Origin: Desulfobacterales bacterium
GTDB taxonomy: Bacteria; Desulfobacterota; Desulfobacteria; Desulfobacterales; 4be13
NCBI GenBank assembly: GCA_029934695.1
Contig: JAOZLU010000108.1
Coordinates: 7,270 to 15,198, forward strand
DNA length: 7,929 bases
Direction of reading: 5' to 3'
Each line of letters starts with the position of its first letter. Within the stretch, counting starts at the first letter, position 1. Shown piece after piece: positions 1 through 5,912 of the stretch. The notes below the pieces were generated by a model. It made no database searches and had not been told where the DNA came from. It saw only the letters and a list, made by a program, of their open reading frames with translations. Both the position numbers and the translations under genes were made by a program.

Positions 1-7
1 TTTGCCG

Positions 8-28
8 GACGGGGTTTGCAACCCCGTC
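8..28. repeat. Perfect 9-bp inverted repeat at the end of the surface-protein gene
   Basis: Arms GACGGGGTT (8-16) and AACCCCGTC (20-28) flank a 3-base loop and overlap the TAG stop (30-28) of the surface-protein gene by one base. The hairpin could act as a transcription end or mRNA-stabilising structure, but no T-run follows on the minus strand. It looks more like a REP-type palindrome than a classical intrinsic terminator. Confidence 0.6.
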
Positions 29-2988
29 TAACCGCTGACCGCCTGTAAAATAAAAATCACATCTTCCGCGGTGATCTTATCATCTCCGTTATCATCTGCT
101 TTCAAATCAATGGAAATGTCCCCCAACTCTGTTCCTGTCAGAATCCTAAGCCCCAGAACAGCGTCTTTCAGATCAACAGCACCGCTACCGTCTATATCGC
201 CGCGGAGATAAACCTTGACGCTGAGATAAAACACATTGCTCTCTTCAGCTCCGTCACTGACTGTCACCGGCACTGTGAGCGTACCGATAAAATCATCTGC
301 CGGGGTGATGACATTGTCACCGGCAAGTGTATAATTCTCACCCTCCAAGATATTCAGGGTAAAATCCCGGGGATAAATGTTGTCCGGGTCTGTCACTGTC
401 ACTGTAACATCTTCCGGCTCAAGGGTCAGAGCAGTCTCTGCTGTTACAAAAATTAAATCATTTTCTTCACCTTCGGCAATGAGAGGCGCATCGTTTTGCG
501 GATTGATGCTGACATTGACCGTAATGCTGTCAATTCCTCCTGCGCCGTCGCTGACCTTAACCTTGAACCAATCTGTCCCGTTGTAATCCTGATCAGGCGT
601 ATAACTGATGATCGCGGAATTGCCAGTCGAATCGGTTTCTGCTGTTCCTTTCCTCGGATTGGAACTTATGCTCCAAGTGAGGAGTTCGCCTTCAGGATCA
701 CTGATGTCAGTTGCATTGAGGGTCAGACTGAACGCTGTGGGAGAACTGTCTTCATCCATGGTTACCGGAAAGGAATCCTCTTCCGTCGTAATTTGGGGTA
801 CATTGGGGCTGATATTGACATCAACTGTGACCGAGGTACTGTCAGTGCCGTCGCTGACCCAGACATCAAAGCTGTCCTCCCCGCTGTAGTTTTCTTCAGG
901 GGTGTAAAATATCTCCTGAGAGGCTCCCGTGTTTCCTCCGGTGATATAGGCGAGATTCCCGTTAATAGTGCGGATGTTGCGCTTCGAGATGGCTTCATCA
1001 AATCCCCAGGTCAGGGATCTTCCTTCGGGATCGCTGGCATAGAGAGTCAGAGCGAATTGAATTGGCGTTTCATTCTCATCCATATCCACAGAGACAGATG
1101 TGATGGATTTGTCATCATCTTTGTTTTTGGTGATGACGGGCGGGCTGTTGTTCAGCCAGATTTTGTCGGACTGACCGTGATTTCCCACAAAAGCATCAAG
1201 GTCATCATCCCCGTCAAGGTCTCCGAGAGAAACAGAAATGCTGGTGGAGCTGCCCATACCTCTGCCGCTGTCGGAAAATATCCCTTTTCCGTTGTTCAGC
1301 CATACCTTGTTCGGATCGCGCGCCGCATTTGCAACAAACGCGTCAATACCGCCTTCAGCATCAATGTTTTTAAGAACCACGGCGTAGCTGGTACCATTGC
1401 CCAAGTTCTGGCCGCTGTCGGTAAATATCCCCTTTCCGTTGTTCAGCCACACTTTGTTGGGCTGATTGCGATTTGCAACAAAAGCATCGATATCCTTGTC
1501 GCCGTCAACATCTCCGAGGGCCACGCTGTAACTGTAGCTCCCCCCGAGGCTCTGACCGGTATCGGTAAACGACCCGTTTCCACTGTTCAGCCACACCTTG
1601 TTGGGCTGAGAATGATTTGTCACAAAGGCATCAAGATCGCCGTCGTTGTCAAAGTCTCCGAGGGCCACGCCGTAGCTGTCATATCCTCCGAGATTCTGCG
1701 TACTCTCGGTAAAATTCCCCTCTCCGTCATTAATCCACACCTTGTTGGCCCCGTCCAAGTCATTTATGATATTTGAAACATTCACCACAAAGGCATCAAT
1801 ATCCCTGTCGCCGTCAAGATCGCCGAGGGCTATGCCCCGGCTGTCGGATGCGCCGAGACTCTGACCGCTGTCTGTAAACATTCCTTTTCCGTCGTTCAGC
1901 CAGACTTTGTTGGGAGCGGTCAGGATATCATTGCTGTCTGATCCGTTCGCGACAAAGGCATCAATATCGCCGTCACCATCAAGGTCTCCGAGATCCACGG
2001 CATAACTGTATGAATCGCCCAAGCTTTGGCCGCTGTTGCTGAATTTCCCTGCTCCGTCGTTCACCCATACAATATTGCTCCGCTTTGCCGGATCATCCGG
2101 ATCGCCCAGGCCATTTGCGACAAAGGCGTCAATATCCTCATCACCGTCAAGGTCTCTGAGTGCTACGCCGCGACTGTATGAACTGCCCAAAGGTGCCTGT
2201 TCGCTGTCAATATAATGAATATTCCCCTCTGTGTTGATGGTGAATTGCCACTGTCGTATTTCAGATTTGACATTAAAAAATAATTCCTCGTCTTCAATCT
2301 CTTCCATCACACGGATACCGCCGGTACTGACCCTTGCTGTCACGGTTTCACCAATACTGAAATCCCCATCAGGGGTGAGTGTGACGGATTTTCCTGACAC
2401 ACTGAAGGTGAAATCATGCGAACCGGAAAGGGAACCTTCCATGCTGAACATGGATTCTTTGACGGTTCCGCTCACAATTTCTTCGCTGAATGTTATAATG
2501 ATCTTGGTACTGGAAGCGGCAGAATCATTCGATTCAGGGGTAGTTTTGGTGATGCCGTGTATAATGGAAAACTCCCATTGCCATGTTTCAGTCAGTGGAT
2601 CGCCGTCCGCGCTTTCGATGCCTCCCGACTTTACCGTTACAGTCACCTTCTCACCACAGATGAAATCATCCTCAGGAATGAGGGTAATCGTACTTTCTGA
2701 CACCTCGAAAGCAAACGCAGTTCCTTTTACGGTAAACATTCCAGCGTTGACTGTTTCAGAGTTGATGGTACTGTCAAATTTTATGGTAATATCTGAATCG
2801 ACAGGGATATTCTCGGCATCCGCTATGGGGGTGTTGCTTATAACTGTCATCGCGTGAGCCGATGAAAGGGGAACAGCGGATAACACCCCTGCTGTCAGCA
2901 TACTTGCCAAACATAATCGAAACAGTTTTTCAGTTATGAAATTGTGGACAGACAAACCGACTTCAAATAGAAATTTCTTACTGCTCAT
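28..2988 (-). CDS. Secreted FG-GAP/VCBS seven-repeat propeller protein with Ig-like, cadherin-like and dockerin-like domains
   Basis: This 986-aa exported surface or extracellular protein starts at the ATG at 2988, which has GGAGGA (2996-3001) seven bases upstream; an earlier in-frame ATG at 3045 has no such site. Residues 1-46 are a signal peptide with a long n-region, a hydrophobic core near 25-42 and a likely cut after AHA46. Next come two SbsA-type Ig-like (Big_5) domains (about 47-142 and 143-252). Seven FG-GAP/VCBS repeats follow (about 270-614), each with a Ca-binding DxDGDxDxDAF loop and a VWLN strand, which suggests a seven-bladed beta-propeller. Two cadherin-like domains (about 615-727, 728-830) and a further Ig/cadherin-like segment (831-928) come next. 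The C-terminus (929-986) has two EF-hand-like loops (GDIDGSGAVDLKDA and ADDNGDDKITAEDV) typical of type I dockerins. Calcium-dependent adhesion or assembly through a cohesin partner is inferred; no enzymatic domain is visible. Repeat 6 has lost most Ca ligands (NIDAEGGIDAF). Confidence 0.9.
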   Translation of the reverse strand: MSSKKFLFEVGLSVHNFITEKLFRLCLASMLTAGVLSAVPLSSAHAMTVISNTPIADAENIPVDSDITIKFDSTINSETVNAGMFTVKGTAFAFEVSESTITLIPEDDFICGEKVTVTVKSGGIESADGDPLTETWQWEFSIIHGITKTTPESNDSAASSTKIIITFSEEIVSGTVKESMFSMEGSLSGSHDFTFSVSGKSVTLTPDGDFSIGETVTARVSTGGIRVMEEIEDEELFFNVKSEIRQWQFTINTEGNIHYIDSEQAPLGSSYSRGVALRDLDGDEDIDAFVANGLGDPDDPAKRSNIVWVNDGAGKFSNSGQSLGDSYSYAVDLGDLDGDGDIDAFVANGSDSNDILTAPNKVWLNDGKGMFTDSGQSLGASDSRGIALGDLDGDRDIDAFVVNVSNIINDLDGANKVWINDGEGNFTESTQNLGGYDSYGVALGDFDNDGDLDAFVTNHSQPNKVWLNSGNGSFTDTGQSLGGSYSYSVALGDVDGDKDIDAFVANRNQPNKVWLNNGKGIFTDSGQNLGNGTSYAVVLKNIDAEGGIDAFVANAARDPNKVWLNNGKGIFSDSGRGMGSSTSISVSLGDLDGDDDLDAFVGNHGQSDKIWLNNSPPVITKNKDDDKSITSVSVDMDENETPIQFALTLYASDPEGRSLTWGFDEAISKRNIRTINGNLAYITGGNTGASQEIFYTPEENYSGEDSFDVWVSDGTDSTSVTVDVNISPNVPQITTEEDSFPVTMDEDSSPTAFSLTLNATDISDPEGELLTWSISSNPRKGTAETDSTGNSAIISYTPDQDYNGTDWFKVKVSDGAGGIDSITVNVSINPQNDAPLIAEGEENDLIFVTAETALTLEPEDVTVTVTDPDNIYPRDFTLNILEGENYTLAGDNVITPADDFIGTLTVPVTVSDGAEESNVFYLSVKVYLRGDIDGSGAVDLKDAVLGLRILTGTELGDISIDLKADDNGDDKITAEDVIFILQAVSG
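1147..2181 (-). repeat. Seven intragenic FG-GAP/VCBS repeats
   Basis: Seven repeats of about 46-56 codons lie inside the surface-protein gene and are visible at DNA and protein level. Their Ca loops begin at residues 279, 335, 390, 445, 493, 541 and 590, each followed by a V/I-W-x-N strand. Spacing is longer in the first three repeats because of inserted loops. Near-identical DNA segments encode the VWLNDGKGxFTDSGQSLG portion, which points to duplication or homogenisation between repeats. Confidence 0.9.
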
Positions 2989-3017
2989 TGATACATCCTC
3001 CTGGAAAAATGTTTTAG

Positions 3018-3045
3018 ATAATAACTGCCTAAGGATTGTTTGCAA
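3018..3045 (-). promoter_or_regulatory. Candidate sigma70-like promoter of the surface-protein gene
   Basis: On the minus strand TTGCAA (3045-3040) is separated by 16 bases from TATTAT (3023-3018), with the start codon at 2988. Transcription would begin near 3011, giving a leader of about 23 nt that contains the GGAGGA site. The -35 box overlaps the left arm of an inverted repeat (3031-3042/3104-3115). The assignment rests on sequence match only. Confidence 0.4.
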
Positions 3046-3115
3046 GAAATGGATATCCCTTTAATTTAAGGGTGCCTTTCTGCGGAATATCCTTAATTTG
3101 TTACAAACAATCCTT
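3031..3115. repeat. 12-bp perfect inverted repeat with nested dyad upstream of the surface-protein gene
   Basis: AAGGATTGTTTG (3031-3042) is exactly complementary to CAAACAATCCTT (3104-3115). Between them lies a smaller dyad, CCCTT (3057-3061)/AAGGG (3068-3072). The left arm overlaps the proposed -35 region. It could be an operator pair, a cruciform, or a small non-autonomous element inserted upstream of the gene; nothing here decides between these. Confidence 0.55.
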
Positions 3116-3316
3116 GCAATTTGTTCTTTTCAGAATGTTATAAATCCCCTGATTATAACGGATTCAGGGGCCGGCCTGAGCCTGCCGAAGGGTAAATCCC
3201 GTCAGGCATTCCGGAAAAATGGCATCCTGAAAAATAAAGCAATCATAAAAAAAACTGCATAAGTACCCGGCCAAAAGTTTTCCGGGATTTTTTCTTGGGA
3301 AAACAGCTTTCACAAA

Positions 3317-3371
3317 CCGCGGATGAACGCTGATGAGTCCGCGGCAGACAGGCATCTGCGTTTATCTGCGG
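3317..3371. repeat. Imperfect inverted repeat of the CGCGGATGAACGC / ATCTGCGTTTATC type
   Basis: The left arm CCGCGGATGAACGCTGATG (3317-3335) pairs with the reverse complement of the right arm (3353-3371), CCGCAGATAAACGCAGATG, at 16 of 19 positions, around a 17-base loop. This wording resembles a dispersed repeat seen between genes in many unrelated bacterial genomes. Resemblance is from memory of the motif, not a search. Confidence 0.55.
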
Positions 3372-3523
3372 ATACTCGTATGCAAATACCTGAAAATATA
3401 TGGCTAGGTACTTATCAGATAAAACTGTTCATAAACTTATACACATTTCAGATAAAAATCTTACCCTATTTTTATAAATATGAAAAGTTCCCTGCCAAGC
3501 TTGCAAAATCCCCGCACCTTCAT

Positions 3524-3543
3524 GGTTCGGATTTGCCAATCCG
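3524..3543. repeat. REP-like palindrome, copy 1
   Basis: CGGATT (3528-3533) and AATCCG (3538-3543) are perfect arms around TGCC. The 18-base stretch 3524-3541 recurs exactly at 3639-3656, so this is a repeated element rather than a chance hairpin. Confidence 0.7.
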
Positions 3544-3638
3544 ACTTAGCAACCCATTCAAGCTTGCGATGAGCCGGGCGGCTTCCAAAGATGCTCTCAA
3601 AGAAGCTTGTGGGGTTGGCAAATCTCCCGCCTCACTGC

Positions 3639-3662
3639 GGTTCGGATTTGCCAATCTGAACC
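3639..3662. repeat. REP-like palindrome just after the selenoprotein gene; possible transcript end
   Basis: Ten-base arms GGTTCGGATT (3639-3648) and AATCTGAACC (3653-3662) pair with a single G/T mismatch around TGCC. The hairpin begins six bases past the TAG of the redoxin gene, so it could terminate or stabilise the operon mRNA. It lacks a T-run, and the first 18 bases repeat the element at 3524. A related copy in the opposite orientation (GGGGTTGGCAAATCTCCC) starts at 3611. Confidence 0.6.
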
Positions 3663-3668
3663 GGGCAA

Positions 3669-4205
3669 CTAATCACACGCATTCAGCATTTCTTTCAGCG
3701 GAGGATGATCCCCGGCTTCTTTGTTGCGATAAAAATAATGCAGGGTGTCGCCGGGACCTGCGACCAGCGCACCGCCCTGTTGCAACGTATCCCCCTGAAT
3801 ACTTGTCTGCAAATATCCGGAAGCTGCTGCCCGAATGCCTTCTTTCAAAGATTTCAGTCCGATCAGAGACCCCATACTTCTTTTCAAATTCAATAACTTA
3901 TAGGTATTCAGGGTCGGATCAGTATATAACGCCCCCCTGTATCCGGTATCTTCCCGGAAAGCTTGAATAAAATTGGGTGCCCCGTTTCCTATGACCACCA
4001 GTTGGACATTCCGCTTCTCAAAGGCTTCAACCTGTTTTGCCAAATCAGCCACCTGCCGACGACAGATCAGTCAGCCAAAGTGCCTTACAAATACCATGGC
4101 CGTCCGATGTTCCTGCCATAAGGAGGATAGCTGCAGCGGATTCCCGCTTTCATCAAGCACCGCCTGTTGCCCCAATTGCTGTAACATTTCATTGTCTTGT
4201 TCCAT
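3669..4205 (-). CDS. Probable selenoprotein: peroxiredoxin-like 2 (AhpC/TSA-type) with U-x-x-C motif encoded by in-frame TGA
   Basis: Read through the TGA at 4073-4071, this is a 178-aa thioredoxin-fold redoxin of the AhpC/TSA Prx-like2 type (relatives include animal PRXL2A/FAM213A and the selenoprotein SelL). The start is the ATG at 4205, preceded by AGAGGA (4211-4216) with five bases between; no comparable site serves the GTG at 4052. Residues 36-55 read as AMVFVRHFG-U45-LIC48-RRQVADL, whereas the family normally has RHFGCPFCR, so Sec replaces the first active-site Cys. Other family features follow: VVIGNGAP (70-77), LYTDPTLNTYKLL (93-105), and the C-terminal GDTLQQGGALVAGPG (138-152) and AGDHPPLKEML (164-174). 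Likely role: Sec/Cys-dependent peroxide or disulfide chemistry in the cytoplasm, as no signal peptide is visible. It is the last gene of a four-gene cluster, 68 bases after the membrane protein. The alternative is a nonsense mutation, made less likely by the intact frame and conserved downstream half. Confidence 0.82.
4043..4068 (-). promoter_or_regulatory. SECIS-like hairpin directly downstream of the in-frame UGA
   Basis: Numbering RNA bases after the UGA, bases 3-6 pair with 25-28 and, after a U/U mismatch, bases 8-13 pair with 18-23, capping at a GGCA loop (14-17). Bacterial SECIS elements are stem-loops just 3' of the UGA with a G among the first loop bases, as here. Weak points: four G-U pairs, and the loop begins 13 bases after the UGA, slightly closer than in most described examples. 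A competing fold (6-10 with 14-18) also has a loop starting with G. Drawn by eye. Confidence 0.5.
4071..4073 (-). other. In-frame UGA read as selenocysteine (Sec45)
   Basis: On the minus strand the codons run CAC TTT GGC TGA CTG ATC TGT CGT, that is H-F-G-stop-L-I-C-R. The TGA sits where Prx-like2 proteins have the first Cys of CxxC, and the second Cys is kept (Cys48). Both flanks belong to one conserved domain in one frame. Bacterial UGA recoding requires SelB, the Sec tRNA and a downstream SECIS hairpin; the first two would be elsewhere in the genome. Confidence 0.8.
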
Positions 4206-4273
4206 AATCTTCCTCTTAAACCTGATGCGTAAACGTAAACTGGCTGAATCCTGATCATATTTCATGCTTCGAT

Positions 4274-4747
4274 TCAGACAGACTTCATTTTTCGCTTTAA
4301 ATAATATCTGACCAAAGTCCCGCCGGACATTTTGACACCAAATGGAAAAACACTCATTCCCAAGCCTGAGAGTAAAAAATATGGTATTTCCTGTCCTGTA
4401 TAATAATCGCAGAGTCCCTTTAAGGAAAACACCACGCCGAGAATCCCGACCCCGCTTAATGCGCGTCTGACACGCTTTCTGAAGCGACGGATCGAATGAG
4501 CCATTTTCCCTGTCTTCCTTAGATGCACTTCCCATGCTTCTTTCAGGCCTGTGTCCCATATTTCCGGGCGATCAAGCACTGTCTGAGGCAGATATGTTAT
4601 AATATCGGCATCCGGCTGGAACACGGAGTGTATCAGTAAATGTTCCTCATCCTCGGATTCCTCATTGCCGTTTACCTTGAACGGGGTGTAAATATCCACC
4701 CCACCTTCCGCGTACAATTTTTTTAGGATGCTGACTGTATCAAACAT
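4274..4747 (-). CDS. Uncharacterised protein with C-terminal two-helix membrane hairpin
   Basis: I do not recognise this family. The protein is 157 aa from the ATG at 4747; a GTG one codon earlier (4750) is also possible, since AAGG (about 4758-4761) lies seven bases from the GTG and ten from the ATG. Residues 1-75 are soluble and acidic (NGNEESEDEEH near 27-37). A strongly basic patch RRFRKRVRR (about 87-95) then precedes two hydrophobic segments (about 96-113, and 121-138) joined by a short loop CDYYTGQE. The tail RYYLKRKMK is basic. By the positive-inside rule both termini would be cytoplasmic with a short external turn. It lies 17 bases after the 227-aa gene and 68 before the selenoprotein gene, so co-expression is likely. 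A membrane anchor or docking protein is a guess. The stop is TGA (4276-4274), with no sign of recoding there. Confidence 0.75.
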   Translation of the reverse strand: MFDTVSILKKLYAEGGVDIYTPFKVNGNEESEDEEHLLIHSVFQPDADIITYLPQTVLDRPEIWDTGLKEAWEVHLRKTGKMAHSIRRFRKRVRRALSGVGILGVVFSLKGLCDYYTGQEIPYFLLSGLGMSVFPFGVKMSGGTLVRYYLKRKMKSV

Positions 4748-4764
4748 CACATCTCAACCTTAAA

Positions 4765-5448
4765 TCAGAAAAGCGACTTGGCAAGGCTCCCGAAAAACTC
4801 CTTGACAATGCCGATAAGCTCGCCCCAGAATCGGAGAGATGTGCTGACACTCTGATTGTGAAGCTTATGCAATATCGCACTTTCTTCGTTTGCATACTTC
4901 GCCTGTACCCTTGTCAGCACATCCCCGTCCAACTGGATAATCGTCTGCATCGCAATCTCTTCCAGGCCCATTTCCCATATTTTTCGGATCATCACCAGAT
5001 CGTTTGTAGCCAGGGGCAAAGGTGGCGCATCATCAATATCATCACGCAAAAGATTGTTGTCCCACTGCTTTGCTTTTTTTTTCTCAAGCCCTTTGAATAT
5101 CCCCTTGATCTGATCCGACATTCTTTTGATCCGATGCAGCATTACCATATCTGCCTCATCGTATTCCCGATGCTTTTTCGCGGCTCTTTTTCTGATGGCC
5201 AGCATGCCTTCATTGGTCTTTTCACGAATCAGATGAAATGATTCAAAACTTCCAGGCCCGGCATCTGTCTGTTGTACTGGCAGGCCAAGATCAGTCAGTT
5301 TGAGATTATAATTTTGTGCGATATCAATCAGAGCGTGACGAGGTGCAGGCATCTTTCTGCCGGTCATATTGGCCTTTATAATCGTGTTCACTTCAAGATT
5401 GAGCAAATCCTGTGCGATATTTTTGATCTGAACTCCGAACTCTGCCAT
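4765..5448 (-). CDS. Uncharacterised 227-aa helical protein with amphipathic C-terminal tail
   Basis: Not recognised. Starts at ATG 5448 with AAGGA (5455-5459) six bases upstream, overlapping the end of the 115-aa gene, so translational coupling is likely (three bases between the genes). The N-terminal part has LLNLEVNTIIKANMTGRKMP (15-34) and FHLIREK (71-77); both echo segments of the neighbouring 115-aa protein. The middle (about 78-130) is very basic and predicted helical, possibly coiled-coil, with KKKAK at 123-127. An acidic, proline-rich break (RDDIDDAPPLPL, 135-146) leads into further helices. The end (LRFWGELIGIVKEFFGSLAK, 205-224) forms an amphipathic helix with a broad hydrophobic face and could touch the membrane. 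No catalytic motif, signal peptide or full membrane span is seen. A9 at 5074-5082 encodes part of the lysine run. Confidence 0.8.
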   Translation of the reverse strand: MAEFGVQIKNIAQDLLNLEVNTIIKANMTGRKMPAPRHALIDIAQNYNLKLTDLGLPVQQTDAGPGSFESFHLIREKTNEGMLAIRKRAAKKHREYDEADMVMLHRIKRMSDQIKGIFKGLEKKKAKQWDNNLLRDDIDDAPPLPLATNDLVMIRKIWEMGLEEIAMQTIIQLDGDVLTRVQAKYANEESAILHKLHNQSVSTSLRFWGELIGIVKEFFGSLAKSLF

Positions 5449-5451
5449 GCT

Positions 5452-5799
5452 CTATCCTTCAGAATGTTCTGTTATCATTTTGAGGAGTCTTTCGAGGACT
5501 GCGATGTTCTGCAACACAATTTTATAGCCCTCTTTCTCCCTGGTTGCGTGGAACGCCCTGAGTTCCTGATATTCTCCTGTGACGAAAGCTTCATGATACA
5601 CTGTCTTAATATCGCCTTGGAGAAGGTTTATTTTGGTCAGGATCATCTTGGGATTTTTTTTATAGTCAAGATCAGGCAGGTTCCTGCCCTCTTCTGAGCC
5701 GCCGGCTGGACCGGCCACATGCCCGACGGCTGTCATGATATCGAGGGTGACAAGATTCTCAATTGATTCCATAATTTTTTTTTTCAGATCTTTCGCCAT
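5452..5799 (-). CDS. Uncharacterised 115-aa protein, first gene of the redoxin cluster
   Basis: Not recognised. The ATG at 5799 follows AGGAGGG (5806-5812) by six bases, one of the best ribosome sites in the window. The protein appears soluble: an N-terminal helix with LVTLDIMTAVG (16-26), a Gly/Pro-rich loop (HVAGPAGGSEEG, 27-38), then two long predicted helices (about 50-75 and 77-112) with FHATREK (83-89). The LDIMTAV and FHxxREK segments resemble LEVNTII and FHLIREK in the next protein, which hints at a shared domain. Two long A-tracts interrupt the gene: A10 (5775-5784, encoding KKK at residues 6-8) and A8 (5654-5661). It heads the four-gene cluster about 78 bases downstream of the proposed transcription start. 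Confidence 0.8.
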   Translation of the reverse strand: MAKDLKKKIMESIENLVTLDIMTAVGHVAGPAGGSEEGRNLPDLDYKKNPKMILTKINLLQGDIKTVYHEAFVTGEYQELRAFHATREKEGYKIVLQNIAVLERLLKMITEHSEG

Positions 5800-5883
5800 T
5801 GAATACCCTCCTCTGTAAATTATGACTGGTTCTAATGTTTTTTGTGGTTTTCCCAGTCCTTCAGCTTGTTTTTTTCAAAGACG

Positions 5884-5911
5884 ATCATACTTGACATCAG
5901 AATAATGTCAA
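5884..5911 (-). promoter_or_regulatory. Strong sigma70-type promoter for the four-gene cluster
   Basis: On the minus strand a consensus TTGACA (5911-5906) is followed by a 16-base spacer and TATGAT (5889-5884), one mismatch from TATAAT. Transcription would start near 5877 and give a leader of about 78 nt before the ATG at 5799. This is the best promoter match noticed in the window. It is overlapped by the dyad at 5890-5912. Confidence 0.65.
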
Positions 5912-5912
5912 G
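5890..5912. promoter_or_regulatory. Perfect 8-bp dyad overlapping the promoter: candidate operator
   Basis: CTTGACAT (5890-5897) and ATGTCAAG (5905-5912) are exact inverted arms with a 7-base centre. They cover the -35 box and spacer of the promoter, the classic placement of a repressor operator. The regulator is unknown and no regulator gene lies in the window. A wider dyad, ACTGGTTC (5825-5832)/GAACCAGT (5935-5942), encloses it. Confidence 0.5.

Larger units (their letters stand above)
3046..3668. other. Repeat-rich intergenic region without a credible gene
   Basis: This 623-bp stretch separates the selenoprotein gene from the surface-protein gene. Short open frames on both strands run through palindromes and match nothing recognisable. 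It holds a hairpin with arms CCCCTGA (3146-3152) and TCAGGGG (3164-3170). A stretch (3175-3190) resembles the widespread CTTCGACAGGCTCAG dispersed repeat, here CTTCGGCAGGCTCAGG on the minus strand. It also holds the inverted repeat at 3317-3371 and several GGATTTGCCAATCC-type palindromes (3524-3662). It looks like an accumulation site for non-coding dispersed repeats. Confidence 0.7.

Noticed and set aside
496..1776. 426-aa plus-strand frame
   Set aside because: It is antisense to the FG-GAP repeat region and its periodic pattern mirrors the repeats; the minus frame has signal peptide, domains and ribosome site.
1147..2181. CRISPR-like array from regularly spaced repeats
   Set aside because: The repeats are codons of FG-GAP blades within one long frame, with units far longer than CRISPR repeats and conserved intervals.
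2989..3045. Upstream ATG at 3045 as start of the surface protein
   Set aside because: It lies in the proposed promoter, has no ribosome site, and would put 19 extra residues before an already complete signal peptide.
3323..3970. 215-aa plus-strand frame
   Set aside because: It runs through palindromic repeats and then antisense to the redoxin gene, with no recognisable domain.
3669..4052. Independent 127-aa redoxin starting at GTG 4052
   Set aside because: It has no ribosome site, lacks the first strand and first active-site position of the fold, and the missing part lies directly upstream in the same frame across the TGA.
4071..4073. Plain nonsense mutation making the redoxin a pseudogene
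   Set aside because: Possible but less likely: the TGA falls precisely on a redox Cys site, no other lesion is seen in 178 codons, and a SECIS-like hairpin follows. Not fully excluded.
4071..4559. 162-aa minus-strand frame ending at the TGA
   Set aside because: Everything before the ATG at 4205 is an out-of-frame reading through the membrane-hairpin gene; only its last 44 codons are real, as the N-terminus of the selenoprotein.
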